64,000 nucleotides of DNA. It comes from Nocardioides exalbidus. GTDB taxonomy: Bacteria > Actinomycetota > Actinomycetes > Propionibacteriales > Nocardioidaceae. Under the pieces are notes generated by a model. It saw only the letters and a list, made by a program, of their open reading frames with translations. It did not search any database and was not told where the DNA came from. The stretch covers positions 2,728,001 through 2,792,000 of the forward strand of contig NZ_FNRT01000002.1 in NCBI RefSeq assembly GCF_900105585.1, written 5' to 3'. This document shows, one piece after another, positions 43,339-52,121 of this stretch. Made by a program: the position numbers and the translations under genes. Within the stretch, counting starts at the first letter, position 1. Every line of letters begins with the position of its first letter.

Positions 43339-43470
43339 CCGCTGGTCGAGCAGGGCCGCTTGTCGAGCGCGGCCGCTGGTTGAGCAGCGAGCCCCAGCGA
43401 GCGTGTCGAAACCAAGGCCACGTGACGTGCCGTTGGTCGAGGAGGTCGCGTTGGCGACCGTCACGAGACC
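43339..43470 (-). repeat. Two-module dispersed repeat with iterated 12-mers, copy 2
   Basis: Inverted relative to copy 1 at 8007-8200. The 12-mer CCGCTGG(T/-)-type core occurs at 43339, 43356, 43373 and 43430 (17-bp spacing for the first three). The 40-mer 43373-43412 matches 8071-8110 with one mismatch. The hairpin 43444-43459 (GGTCGC/GCGACC) matches the copy-1 hairpin with a compensating G-C to T-A change in the stem. It fills half of the 315-base gap 43331-43645; the rest is the damage promoter and the leader of the DUF222 gene. Confidence 0.85.
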
Positions 43471-43496
43471 CGGCCCACCCTGACGTCGGATCCGAC

Positions 43497-43518
43497 TGTC
43501 GGTGGTCGCGTCTAGTCT
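43497..43518 (+). promoter_or_regulatory. PafBC/RecA-NDp-type DNA-damage promoter of DUF222/HNH copy 2
   Basis: TGTCGGTG, eight bases, TAGTCT: a full match to tTGTCRgtg-N8-TAnnnT apart from C in place of the first t. Transcription would start near 43525, leaving a leader of about 120 nt to GTG 43646. Confidence 0.8.
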
Positions 43519-43645
43519 CGAGACAGTTTCGAGCGAGCGTGCTCGGGTCCTCCAGATAGCCGATCTCCGGCCGTACACACCTCAGACACAGACCCCGTTT
43601 CCTGTCGTCGACCGCGCCACCAGGGCGTGGAGAGGTCTGTGTCTG

Positions 43646-44968
43646 GTGAGTGCCCCACCGTCTGAGCGGCCCGAGAGCGTCACGTGGCGTGCGCCAGGTG
43701 TCGACGCCGGGGCCTCGCCGGTGGTGGCTGGGCTGCTGCGTCGTCTGGATGGGGTGCTGGGTGGGCTGTACGACCTGGGTCTGGGTGGGTTGTCGGACGC
43801 GGACGTGGTGCGACTGCTGGACGGGGTGACGGTTGCGTCGGGACGGCTCACTGCCGTGCAGTGCCGCGCGGCCGCGGAGGCTGACCGTAGGCGGCTGGGC
43901 GACAGCGTGGGTGCTCGTCACACGCACCAGTGGTGGGCCGGACGCAGCGGGTTGACCCGCGCGGAGGCGAACCGGCTGACCAGGCTCGGCATCGCGCTCG
44001 CGACTGAGCAGCACGCGCCTACGGCTTCCGCGCTGGCCGCAGGCACCGTCGGGGTGGAGCAGGCGCGGGTGATCGTGGACGCGGTCGACGTCCTGCCGAA
44101 GCATGTCGACGCCGACATCCGGTCGAAGGCGGAGGCGGTGCTGCTGGACCACGCTGCACGACACGACGCGAAGGACCTGAGGGTGCTCGGGAAGCGGATC
44201 CTCGACGTCGTGGCCCCCGAGGTCGGGGAGTCCCACGAGGAGGCCGTCCTCGAGGCCGAGGAGGCGCGCGCGTTCACCGACGCCGACCTCACCCTCACCG
44301 ACGACGGCGAAGGCGAAGGCCGCTGCCGTGGCACGTTCGTGGTGCCCTCGCACGTCGCGAAGATGCTCCGGCGCCACCTCCTCGCCCTGGCCAACCCGGC
44401 CCGCCACACCGACGCCGACCTCAAGGACAAGAACTGCGACGAGGACGGTGGGTGGAAGCCGCTGCGGCGCAGGCTGGGTGAGGCGTTCATCGAGTACATC
44501 GAGCGCTACCCGGTCGAGGCGTCACCCCAGACCGCGGGAGTGAACGCCACCGTGGTGGTCACGATGACCCTCGAGCAGCTGCTCGGCGACTCAGCGACTG
44601 CCGTCCTGGACGACGGCACCCGGATCAGTGCGGGTCAGGCGCGCAGGCTGGCGTGCGAGGCCGGGATCATCCCCGCCGTCCTCGGATCCACGTCCGTGCC
44701 GCTGGACCTGGGCCGCACCCGCCGCCTGCACACCAAGGCGCAGAGGATCGCGCTCGGAATCAGGGACGGTGGCTGCACCGCCCGCGGCTGCGAAACCACC
44801 GCGTCGGGCTGTCATGCCCACCACGACGACCCCTGGTCCAGAGGCGGGCCCACCGACCTGACCAACGGCCGGCTCCTGTGCCCACGACACCACCGCCTGG
44901 CCCACAGCAGCCGCTACGTCACGACCATCCACGCCGACAACACCCTCACCTTCGTCATGCGGACGTGA
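43646..44968 (+). CDS. DUF222 + HNH endonuclease (13E12-type), copy 2
   Basis: 440 residues from GTG 43646. DUF222 domain in the first 300 residues, then HNH: G-G-C-T-A-R-G-C, G-C-H-A-H-H-D-D-P-W, N in L-T-N-G-R-L-L-C and P-R-H-H-R-L-A-H. It is well diverged from copy 1, so the two are not a recent duplication. The frame is open upstream to 43502, but that start would lie inside the promoter, and the segment between has no start codon, so 43646 is chosen. Presumed DNA endonuclease, induced by damage. Confidence 0.88.
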   Translation: MSAPPSERPESVTWRAPGVDAGASPVVAGLLRRLDGVLGGLYDLGLGGLSDADVVRLLDGVTVASGRLTAVQCRAAAEADRRRLGDSVGARHTHQWWAGRSGLTRAEANRLTRLGIALATEQHAPTASALAAGTVGVEQARVIVDAVDVLPKHVDADIRSKAEAVLLDHAARHDAKDLRVLGKRILDVVAPEVGESHEEAVLEAEEARAFTDADLTLTDDGEGEGRCRGTFVVPSHVAKMLRRHLLALANPARHTDADLKDKNCDEDGGWKPLRRRLGEAFIEYIERYPVEASPQTAGVNATVVVTMTLEQLLGDSATAVLDDGTRISAGQARRLACEAGIIPAVLGSTSVPLDLGRTRRLHTKAQRIALGIRDGGCTARGCETTASGCHAHHDDPWSRGGPTDLTNGRLLCPRHHRLAHSSRYVTTIHADNTLTFVMRT

Positions 44969-45214
44969 GCCATCAGGTCGGACCGTCGCGGCATCTCGAT
45001 GAACTCGACCGGAGCGCTGCCCCGTGACATCCGCACATGCCGATGTCAGGACGTCATGAGATCTCGCGGTCTTCACCGATGGTTCTCATGACGTCATGAA
45101 GAGCGGTCGCGGAGGCAGCTGGTGTCATGACGTCAGCGAGAGGGCCACATCTGGATCTGCCGCGATGAGCGCACATCTGCCGATGCCCGGACCTCTCGAG
45201 GCAGACTGGTCCCC
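44969..45214. other. Gene-free stretch with repeated palindromic sites
   Basis: TCATGACGTCATGA, a perfect 14-bp palindrome, is at 45086-45099; partial copies are at 45050-45059 (GACGTCATGA) and 45125-45135 (TCATGACGTCA). A separate direct repeat, CGCACAT(CT)GCCGATG followed by GGAC, is at 45032 and again near 45169. Nothing coding is seen. Confidence 0.6.
45202..45207 (+). promoter_or_regulatory. -10 box (CAGACT) of gene 45215-45565
   Basis: CAGACT, 7 nt, then GTG 45215. It is the main support for that start codon. Confidence 0.35.
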
Positions 45215-45565
45215 GTGGGCAGTCCCGACGAGCGCGCAACCCTCGAGTGTCGTCTCTCGTACGAACCGGCGGCCCACGCGGGTGTCGAGGAGTGGGAGCC
45301 ACCGCGGGCCGGGTCGCTGATCAGGTTGATGGGTGACTTCGGAGCCGACATGCCCTTGTGGAATGAAGGACTTCTGGTCGCCGACGCAGAAGAGGGAGCT
45401 CGGTTGCTCGGCCTCAGTCCGGGACTTGCGTTGGCCCTGGAGGACTGGGGCACGCGCTGGGATGGGCGCCGAGACTTCACGCGGCGCGATGCAGAAGCCC
45501 AGGTGCTCCTGGCGCGGCTACGGTCCGAGCTGGGCGAGCGATACGAGTTCAGCTACTGCAGCTAG
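45215..45565 (+). CDS. Small hypothetical protein
   Basis: 116 residues, acidic, soluble. The segment I-R-L-M-G-D-F-G-A-D-M-P-L-W followed by L-L-G-L-S-P-G-L-A-L-A-L-E-D-W resembles a group of unnamed actinobacterial proteins of this size; no function known. Its codon use matches the genome, and a leaderless-type -10 precedes GTG 45215. The 175 bases after it (45566-45740) show nothing. Confidence 0.55.
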   Translation: MGSPDERATLECRLSYEPAAHAGVEEWEPPRAGSLIRLMGDFGADMPLWNEGLLVADAEEGARLLGLSPGLALALEDWGTRWDGRRDFTRRDAEAQVLLARLRSELGERYEFSYCS

Positions 45566-45740
45566 GCACTGCATCCGCGTGATCCGAGCGCACCACGCAG
45601 TCAGCATGTGCTGCGCCACCGGAGGCTCTGCACGACCCGTCGGTCCTCATCGAGGGACCGCGCGACCACCCACACGACCACCGGACCGTCCTGACAGTCA
45701 CGGGTGGTCGCAACGCCGCGACGTCGACCCGGTCGCGCGC

Positions 45741-46949
45741 CTAGGAGCCCGCGGCCTCCGCCTCGGCGTCGGCCGCGGCGAGCGCCTCGCTGGCGGCCTC
45801 GACGACGTCGGGGGAGAGGACGTGCTCGATGGCGAGCGCCGAGGCGCCGAGGACGGCCGCCTCGCCGCCGGCGCGGGAGGTCACGATGCGCAGGTGCTCG
45901 GTGGCGAGGGGGAGCGAGCGCTGGTAGACCGACTCGCGGATCCCGGCCAGGAGGTGCTCGCCGGCGCCGGCGACCTGCCCGCCGATGACCACGACGGACG
46001 GGTTGATCAGGTTGACCATCGTGGCCACGATCTCGCCGATGTCGCGGCCGGCCTGGCGGACGACGGCCATCGCCACCTGGCTGCCGGCGCGGACCAGCTC
46101 GACGACGTCGCCGCCGGTCTGAGCCTCCTCACCCTGGGCGCGGACGGCCGCGGCGAGCGCGGGGCCGGCGGCCACGGCCTCGAGGCAGCCCGAGTTGCCG
46201 CAGCGGCACGGTACGTCGTCCGCGCCGGGCACGCGGACGTGCCCGAGGTCGCCGGCGGTGCCCTGCGCGCCTCGCTGCAGCACCCCGCCGGAGACGATGC
46301 CGGCCCCGATGCCGGTCGCGACCTTGATGAGGACCAGGTCGTCGACGTCGCGCAGGTGCCGGCGGCGCTCACCGAGCGCCATGATGTTCACGTCGTTGTC
46401 GACCAGGACCGGCACCGGGTAGTGCTGCTGCAGGTGGCCGGGGACGTCGTAGCGGTCCCAGCCGGGCATGATCGGCGGGTTGATCGGGCGCCCGGTGGAG
46501 TGCTCGACGGGGCCGGGCAGGCCGATGCCGATCGCGGCGAGGTCCTCGACCGGGCGGTTGGCGTCGGCGAGGAGCGCCTCCACCGACTCCACGACCCAGG
46601 CGAGCACGGGCTGCGGCCCGTCGGCCACCGCGATCCGGGCGTCGACCTCACCGAGGATCGAGCCGTTGAGGTCGGTGAGGGCGGCGCTGGCGTGGGTGGC
46701 GCCGACGTCGACGCCCACCACGAGCCGTGCGGTCGGGTTGAGCGCGAAGAGCGCGGGAGGGCGGCCGCCGGTGGACCGGGCGCCGCCGAACGGGGCGACC
46801 AGTCCGAGGCGCATCAGCGTGTCGATCCGGGCGGTCACGGTCGAGCGGGCCAGCCCGGTGGCCTCGGCCAGCTGGGCACGCGTCCAGGGCCTTCCGTCGC
46901 GGAGGAGGTCGAACAGCTCGCCGGTGCGCACCGGCGGAGTCAAGCACAT
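45741..46949 (-). CDS. ROK family transcriptional repressor
   Basis: 402 residues. N-terminal winged helix (W-T-R-A-Q-L-A-E-A-T-G-L-A-R-S-T-V-T near 22-40), then a ROK sugar-kinase-like domain: V-V-G-V-D-V-G-A-T near 80, A-I-G-I-G-L-P-G-P-V, D-N-D-V-N and zinc motif C-R-C-G-N-S-G-C-L-E near 245. Such proteins repress sugar genes until a sugar binds. It is divergent from the ABC operon by 77 bp, which contains an inverted repeat; regulation of that operon is the obvious inference. Confidence 0.92.
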   Translation of the reverse strand: MCLTPPVRTGELFDLLRDGRPWTRAQLAEATGLARSTVTARIDTLMRLGLVAPFGGARSTGGRPPALFALNPTARLVVGVDVGATHASAALTDLNGSILGEVDARIAVADGPQPVLAWVVESVEALLADANRPVEDLAAIGIGLPGPVEHSTGRPINPPIMPGWDRYDVPGHLQQHYPVPVLVDNDVNIMALGERRRHLRDVDDLVLIKVATGIGAGIVSGGVLQRGAQGTAGDLGHVRVPGADDVPCRCGNSGCLEAVAAGPALAAAVRAQGEEAQTGGDVVELVRAGSQVAMAVVRQAGRDIGEIVATMVNLINPSVVVIGGQVAGAGEHLLAGIRESVYQRSLPLATEHLRIVTSRAGGEAAVLGASALAIEHVLSPDVVEAASEALAAADAEAEAAGS

Positions 46950-46976
46950 GCACGACTTTGCACGCTAGACCGGAGA

Positions 46977-47008
46977 CTTTTGGAAGGTGCTCGACAAAAG
47001 CCTGTAAC
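46977..47008 (+). promoter_or_regulatory. Promoter with overlapping inverted repeat for the sugar operon
   Basis: TTGGAA (46980-46985), 17 bp, TGTAAC (47003-47008) form a promoter towards the ABC genes. CTTTTG (46977-46982) and CAAAAG (46995-47000) form an inverted repeat inside it, a likely ROK operator. Confidence 0.5.
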
Positions 47009-47026
47009 GCATGCCACAGTGACGCC

Positions 47027-48565
47027 GTGACCGTCACCACCCCCACGAGCACGCCCCCGAGCGAGCACGGCGACCCCGCACTGGTCGCCAGCGGCATGAC
47101 GAAGAGCTTCTTCGGCAACACCGTCCTCGCCGACCTCGACCTGACCCTGCGTGCGGGCGAGGTCCACGGGCTCGTGGGCGAGAACGGCGCCGGCAAGTCG
47201 ACGTTGATGAAGATGCTCGCCGGCGTCCACACGCCCGACAGCGGCACGATCGTCGTCGGCGGCGAGCAGGTGTCGTTCGGCCACCCGGTCCAGGCCCAGC
47301 GCGCCGGGGTGGCCACGGTCTTCCAGGAGTTCAACCTCCTGCTCGAGCGCACGATCGCGGAGAACATCTGGCTCGGCCGCGAGCCGCGGCGCTTCGGCCG
47401 CGTCGGACCGGTCGACACGGCCAGGATGCGTCGCGACACCGACGAGCTGCTCGCCGGGCTCGGCGTCTCCGGGCTGAAGGCCTCCACGCTCGTGCGCAGC
47501 CTGTCGGTCGCCGAGCAGCAGATCGTCGAGATCGCGAAGGCGGTCAGCTTCGACGCCACCGTCATCCAGATGGACGAGCCCACCGCGGCGCTCGCCGACC
47601 ACGAGGTCGAGCTCCTCTACGGCATCATCGAGCGGCTCACCGAGCGCGGGGTCGCGATCCTCTACGTCTCGCACCGGCTCAAGGAGGTCTTCCACCTCTG
47701 CCGCACGATCACGGTCCTCAAGGACGGCCGCCACGTCGCGACCAGGCCGGTCGAGGAGCTGACCGAGGCCGAGCTCGTGCGCCTCATGGTCGGGCGCCCG
47801 CTGACGACGTACTTCCCCGAGAAGCCGGTCGACGTCGAGGTCGGTGAGGTCAGGCTCGCCCTTGACGGCGTCGGCAACGGCTACGTCGACGGCGTCTCGC
47901 TCGAGGTCCGCGCCGGCGAGATCGTCGGCCTGGCCGGGCTCCAGGGATCGGGACGCACCGAGCTCCTGGAGACCGTCTTCGGCGTCCACGCCGTCGCGCG
48001 CGGCACGGTGAGCCTCGACGGGCGCCCGATCAGCGTGCGCAGCCCGCGCCAGGGCGTACGCGCCCGCCTCGCCTTCATCACCGAGGATCGCAAGGCCAAG
48101 GGCCTCGCCCTCAACCAGTCGATCCTCGACAACACGCTCGGCGTGGTCCGCTCGGTCTTCCCGCGCCGCACGGCGCAGGCCCGACGCGACATGCCCGGGG
48201 TGCTCTCCAACCTCGACGTCGCGGCGGCGAGCCTGGGCCAGGAGGTGCAGTTCCTCTCCGGCGGCAACCAGCAGAAGGTCGTGCTCGCCCGCTGGCTGAG
48301 CATCGACCCGCTCGTCGTGCTGATGGACGAGCCGACCCGCGGCATCGACGTGGGTGCCAAGCACCGCGTCTACGAGCTGATGCGCGAGCTCACCCGCCAG
48401 GGCGTCGCCGTGCTGATGGTCTCCAGCGAGCTGCCCGAGGTGATCGGGATGTCCGACCGGATCCTCGTGATGCGCGACGGCCGACTCGCCGGCGAATTAC
48501 CCGCCGGCTCGTCCGAGGAGTCGGTGCTCGCGATGGCCACGGGTGCCGCGGAGGACGCCGCATGA
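47027..48565 (+). CDS. CUT2 sugar ABC transporter ATP-binding protein (RbsA/MglA type)
   Basis: 512 residues with two fused ABC domains. First half: G-E-N-G-A-G-K-S-T Walker A near 60 and M-D-E-P-T-A-A-L; its signature is S-V-A-E-Q-Q. Second half: degenerate P-loop G-L-Q-G-S-G-R-T and S-G-G-N-Q-Q-K with M-D-E-P-T-R-G-I-D-V-G. This is the ribose/galactose importer type. GTG 47027. The permease gene overlaps its end by 4 bp. Confidence 0.95.
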   Translation: MTVTTPTSTPPSEHGDPALVASGMTKSFFGNTVLADLDLTLRAGEVHGLVGENGAGKSTLMKMLAGVHTPDSGTIVVGGEQVSFGHPVQAQRAGVATVFQEFNLLLERTIAENIWLGREPRRFGRVGPVDTARMRRDTDELLAGLGVSGLKASTLVRSLSVAEQQIVEIAKAVSFDATVIQMDEPTAALADHEVELLYGIIERLTERGVAILYVSHRLKEVFHLCRTITVLKDGRHVATRPVEELTEAELVRLMVGRPLTTYFPEKPVDVEVGEVRLALDGVGNGYVDGVSLEVRAGEIVGLAGLQGSGRTELLETVFGVHAVARGTVSLDGRPISVRSPRQGVRARLAFITEDRKAKGLALNQSILDNTLGVVRSVFPRRTAQARRDMPGVLSNLDVAAASLGQEVQFLSGGNQQKVVLARWLSIDPLVVLMDEPTRGIDVGAKHRVYELMRELTRQGVAVLMVSSELPEVIGMSDRILVMRDGRLAGELPAGSSEESVLAMATGAAEDAA

Positions 48566-49656
48566 GCGCCGCGACCGACCGCACGCCCGAGGCGCCCGCG
48601 GAGCCCACCGCGTCCGTACGCCGTCGCCGCGCCGCCCGCCCGAAGGGACCGAGGGAGCGCCTCAGCTCGACGCAGCTGATCTACCTCGTGCTGGTGGGCG
48701 TCGTCGCGGTGTCGATCGCGCTGACCGCCAACGAGGGCCGCAACTTCTTCAGCCAGGGCAACATCTGGGCGATCCTCACCGCGATGAGCGTGCTCGGGCT
48801 CATCGCGATCGGCCAGACGCTCGTGATCCTGGTCGGCAGCCTCGACCTGTCGGTGCCCTACGTCGTCAGCCTGTCCACGCTGATCGCCGCCGGCGGGATG
48901 AAGGGGCTCGACTCCAACTTCGCGCCCGCCGTCGTCAACACGCTCGTCACCGTCGCGGTCATCGGGCTGGTCATGGGCGTGCTGGTCAGCGTGTTCGACG
49001 TGCACGGCTTCATCGCGAGCCTCGGCATCGGCCTGGTCGTCAGCGGCTACCTCGCCACCAACTACCAGGGCAGCCACGGCGCCGCGTCCCCGCAGCTGCG
49101 GCTGCTCGGCCGCAGCGGCATCGCGGCGACCATCCCGACGTCGTTCATCATCCTGCTCGTCGCGGCCCTGCTGGTGACGCTCCTGCTGCGCTACACGCGG
49201 CTCGGCCACCACCTCTACGCGATCGGCGGCAACCGCGCCGTGGCCCGTATGTCCGGCGTCCGCACCGCGCTGCCGGTCATCGCGGCCCACGTCCTCTGCT
49301 CGGTGCTCGCCGGCATCGCCGGGCTGCTCCTGCTCTCGCGCACCGGCGTCGGGCTCCCGACGATCGGCTCGCAGGGCCGCTACGACCTGCTCTCGATCGC
49401 CGCCGTCGTGCTCGGCGGCACCCTGCTCGCCGGTGGCAAGGGCAGCGTCATCGGCACGATCGGCGGCGTCGCGATCTTCGCCGTGATCGACAACGTCATG
49501 GGTGTCATGCAGGTGAACCCGTTCCTGAAGGACTTCGTCCGCGGCCTGGTGATCGTGCTCGCCGTCGCTGTCTACGCCCGCCGCAGCGTCGTACGCCGCC
49601 CACCGCGCTTCGGCGCCGACAGGACCGCTGCCCCGACGAAGGAGGAGACGGCATGA
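48562..49656 (+). CDS. CUT2 sugar ABC transporter permease 1 (RbsC type)
   Basis: 364 residues, about ten membrane helices. Signature I-L-V-G-S-L-D-L-S-V near 90 and L-G-G-T-L-L-A-G-G-K-G-S near 290, typical of RbsC-like permeases. Arg-rich N-terminus in the cytoplasm. Overlaps genes on both sides by 4 bp. Confidence 0.94.
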   Translation: MSAATDRTPEAPAEPTASVRRRRAARPKGPRERLSSTQLIYLVLVGVVAVSIALTANEGRNFFSQGNIWAILTAMSVLGLIAIGQTLVILVGSLDLSVPYVVSLSTLIAAGGMKGLDSNFAPAVVNTLVTVAVIGLVMGVLVSVFDVHGFIASLGIGLVVSGYLATNYQGSHGAASPQLRLLGRSGIAATIPTSFIILLVAALLVTLLLRYTRLGHHLYAIGGNRAVARMSGVRTALPVIAAHVLCSVLAGIAGLLLLSRTGVGLPTIGSQGRYDLLSIAAVVLGGTLLAGGKGSVIGTIGGVAIFAVIDNVMGVMQVNPFLKDFVRGLVIVLAVAVYARRSVVRRPPRFGADRTAAPTKEETA

Positions 49657-50753
49657 GCGCCACGACCACGTCCACCGCCGGCCGCGCCCTCCCGCTCACC
49701 GAGGGCTCCCTCGTGCAGCGGATCCTGCGGGGGGCGGTGACCCCCGGCGGAGCCGTGTTCATCCTGGCCGCGGTGCTGTTCGTCGCGGTGATCGTGGTGA
49801 ACCCGAGCTTCGGCGAGCCGCCGCAGCTGATCCGCTTCATCGGCCGCACCGCGCCGATCGCGATCGCCGCGATGGGGCAGTACTACGTGATCGTCTCCGG
49901 CGAGTTCGACCTGTCGATGGGCGCGGTGATCGCGACCCAGGTCGTCATCGCCGGCAACTACATCGGCGACGACGAGAGCCGGGTGCTCCCCGCGCTCGTG
50001 CTGATGCTCGTCGTCGGCGCCGGCATCGGCGTGATCAACGGCCTCGCCACCACCCTGCTGAAGGTGCCGAGCTTCATCGTCACCCTCGGCACGATGCTCG
50101 CGCTCGGGGGCCTCGTGCGCTACCTGACCGGCGGCGCCGCGACCGGCAACCCGGTCGACAGCTTCCGGCAGATCGGCCGCGGTGGCATCGAGGACGTGCC
50201 CGTCCTCGACATCCTGCCGTACCCCGTGATCATCCTGGTCGTCGTCGCCGTCGCCTCGGTGCTGCTGATGCGCTCGCCCTTCGGCCGCACGCTGATCGCC
50301 ACGGGTGACAACCCCGACGCCGCCGGCCTCGCCGGAGCGCACGTGTGGTGGGTCAAGACCCGCGCCTTCGTGCTGTCCTCGCTCTCCGCGACGGTCGCCG
50401 GGATCCTGCTCGTCGGGTACGCCGGCGTGCACCCGTCGGTCGGCTCCGGCTACGAGTTCCAGGCGATCACCGCCGTGGTCCTCGGCGGCGTCGTCCTCGG
50501 CGGTGGCCGCGGCTGGGTGCTCTCCGCCGCCGCAGGCGCCTTCGCGCTCGAGCTGCTCTTCTCGTTCCTGAACTTCCAGGAGGTCGAGTCCACCTGGAGG
50601 AACACCGTCCAGGGACTGATCATCATCCTCGCCGTCGCCCTGGCCGCCCGCGCCTGGTCGCTCGGCCGCCGCCCCACCCGAACCACGTCCGACCAGTCAG
50701 CAGCACCATCACCCACCCCTGCCCGCCCGGGCACCGAACCAGGAGAAAACTGA
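49653..50753 (+). CDS. CUT2 sugar ABC transporter permease 2 (RbsC type)
   Basis: 366 residues, again about ten helices, with V-I-V-S-G-E-F-D-L-S-M-G near 80 and V-V-L-G-G-V-V-L-G-G-G-R-G near 275. With permease 1 it probably forms a heterodimer. The C-terminal tail is Ser/Thr/Pro-rich. Its stop overlaps the binding-protein ATG by one base. Confidence 0.94.
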   Translation: MSATTTSTAGRALPLTEGSLVQRILRGAVTPGGAVFILAAVLFVAVIVVNPSFGEPPQLIRFIGRTAPIAIAAMGQYYVIVSGEFDLSMGAVIATQVVIAGNYIGDDESRVLPALVLMLVVGAGIGVINGLATTLLKVPSFIVTLGTMLALGGLVRYLTGGAATGNPVDSFRQIGRGGIEDVPVLDILPYPVIILVVVAVASVLLMRSPFGRTLIATGDNPDAAGLAGAHVWWVKTRAFVLSSLSATVAGILLVGYAGVHPSVGSGYEFQAITAVVLGGVVLGGGRGWVLSAAAGAFALELLFSFLNFQEVESTWRNTVQGLIIILAVALAARAWSLGRRPTRTTSDQSAAPSPTPARPGTEPGEN

Positions 50754-52006
50754 TGCGCCGATTGACCCACCGCGCGCCGATGGCCATCGCCTCGGCCATG
50801 TTGCTGGGGGTGTTCGCCACCTCCTGCAGCACCGAGGACCCGACGTCCGGGACCGGGACCGACGACACCTCGGAGTCGGCCGGGACCGAGGAGGACCCGG
50901 CCGCCGAGGAGAGCCCCACCGAGGAGGTGGAGTGGTTCGACCAGGCCGTCTACGACGAGCAGTTCGACCAGCGCTCGGCCACCTTCGAGGGCGACCCCGA
51001 GGAGCCGTACCTGCAGTACATCGACGGCGAGATGACCGACACCTCGGAGTTCAAGTCCACCGGTGCCAAGAAGGCCTGCTTCGCCAACGCCTCGATCTCC
51101 AACCCGTGGCGCCAGACCGGCTGGATCACCATGAACCAGCAGCTCGAGCAGCTCAAGAGCGACGGCGTCATCTCCGACATGGAGACCCGCGACGCCGAGG
51201 ACGACGACAACACCCAGATCGCCGACATCGACTACTTCATCTCCGAGGGCGACTGCGACGCGTTCATCATCTCGCCGAACTCCACCGCCGCCATGACCGA
51301 CGCGGTCGAGCGGGCCTGCGAGACCGGCAAGCCCGTCGTGGTCTTCGACCGCGGCGTGCAGACCGACTGCGCCACCACCTTCATCCACCCGATCGGTGGC
51401 TTCGCGTGGGGCATCGACACCGCCGAGTTCCTCATCGACAACCTCGAGGAGGGCGACAAGGTCGTCGCGCTGCGGATCCTGCCCGGCGTCGACGTGCTCG
51501 AGCAGCGCTGGGCCGCGGCCGAGAAGCTCTTCGACGAGAACGGCATCGAGGCGGTCGACTACTTCACCGGCGCCGACCCGACCGAGATCAAGAAGATCAT
51601 CACCGACGAGCTCGCCAAGGGCGACGTCCAGGGCGTCTGGATGGACGCCGGTGACGGTGCCGTCGCCGCCATTGAGGCGTTCGAGGACGCCGGCGCCGAC
51701 TACCCGGTGATGACCGGCGAGGACGAGATGAGCTTCCTGCGCAAGTGGGAGGACACCGGGATGACCGGCCTCGCGCCCGTCTACTCGAACTTCCAGTGGC
51801 GCACCCCGCTCCTCGCGCTCCAGAAGATCTTCGCCGGCGAGGAGGTCCCGAAGGAGTGGGTCCTGCCGCAGGTGCCGATCACCGAGGACGAGCGTGCCGA
51901 CTACCTCGAGGCCAACGACGGCATGCCCGACGGCCACTACGCCAAGTTCGGCGGGGAGAACCTGCCGGGCTACCCCGAGGTCTGGCAGGAGCGCCAGATC
52001 CCCTGA
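50753..52006 (+). CDS. Sugar-binding lipoprotein of the CUT2 importer
   Basis: 417 residues. Signal peptide ending in F-A-T-S-C (lipid Cys near 25), an acidic Ser/Thr/Glu linker to about 65, then a periplasmic-binding-protein type I fold (A-C-F-A-N-A-S-I-S-N-P-W-R near 110; D-A-F-I-I-S-P-N-S; V-V-V-F-D-R-G-V). Ligand unknown. AGGAG at 50741-50745 precedes the ATG. A strong hairpin follows, so downstream catabolic genes are probably expressed less. Confidence 0.92.
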   Translation: MRRLTHRAPMAIASAMLLGVFATSCSTEDPTSGTGTDDTSESAGTEEDPAAEESPTEEVEWFDQAVYDEQFDQRSATFEGDPEEPYLQYIDGEMTDTSEFKSTGAKKACFANASISNPWRQTGWITMNQQLEQLKSDGVISDMETRDAEDDDNTQIADIDYFISEGDCDAFIISPNSTAAMTDAVERACETGKPVVVFDRGVQTDCATTFIHPIGGFAWGIDTAEFLIDNLEEGDKVVALRILPGVDVLEQRWAAAEKLFDENGIEAVDYFTGADPTEIKKIITDELAKGDVQGVWMDAGDGAVAAIEAFEDAGADYPVMTGEDEMSFLRKWEDTGMTGLAPVYSNFQWRTPLLALQKIFAGEEVPKEWVLPQVPITEDERADYLEANDGMPDGHYAKFGGENLPGYPEVWQERQIP

Positions 52007-52035
52007 TCCGGCACTGACGCACCACCCAGCAGCGC

Positions 52036-52072
52036 CGTCGGTGGGCCGGGTCCCGAGCCCGGCCCACCGACG
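52036..52072 (+). terminator. 15-bp hairpin after the sugar-binding protein gene
   Basis: A perfect 15-bp stem (first arm 52036-52050, second arm 52058-52072) with a 7-nt loop. It lies in the 115-base gap within the operon and could attenuate transcription into, or protect the 3' end from, the catabolic genes. Confidence 0.75.
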
Positions 52073-52121
52073 CACCTCTCCCTTCGTCCCCCCATCCCTC
52101 GCCCCGGAAGGCGGCCCCCGC

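Noticed and set aside
43502..43645. Upstream extension of DUF222/HNH gene 2
   Set aside because: The start would lie inside the damage promoter and the segment has no plausible start codon.
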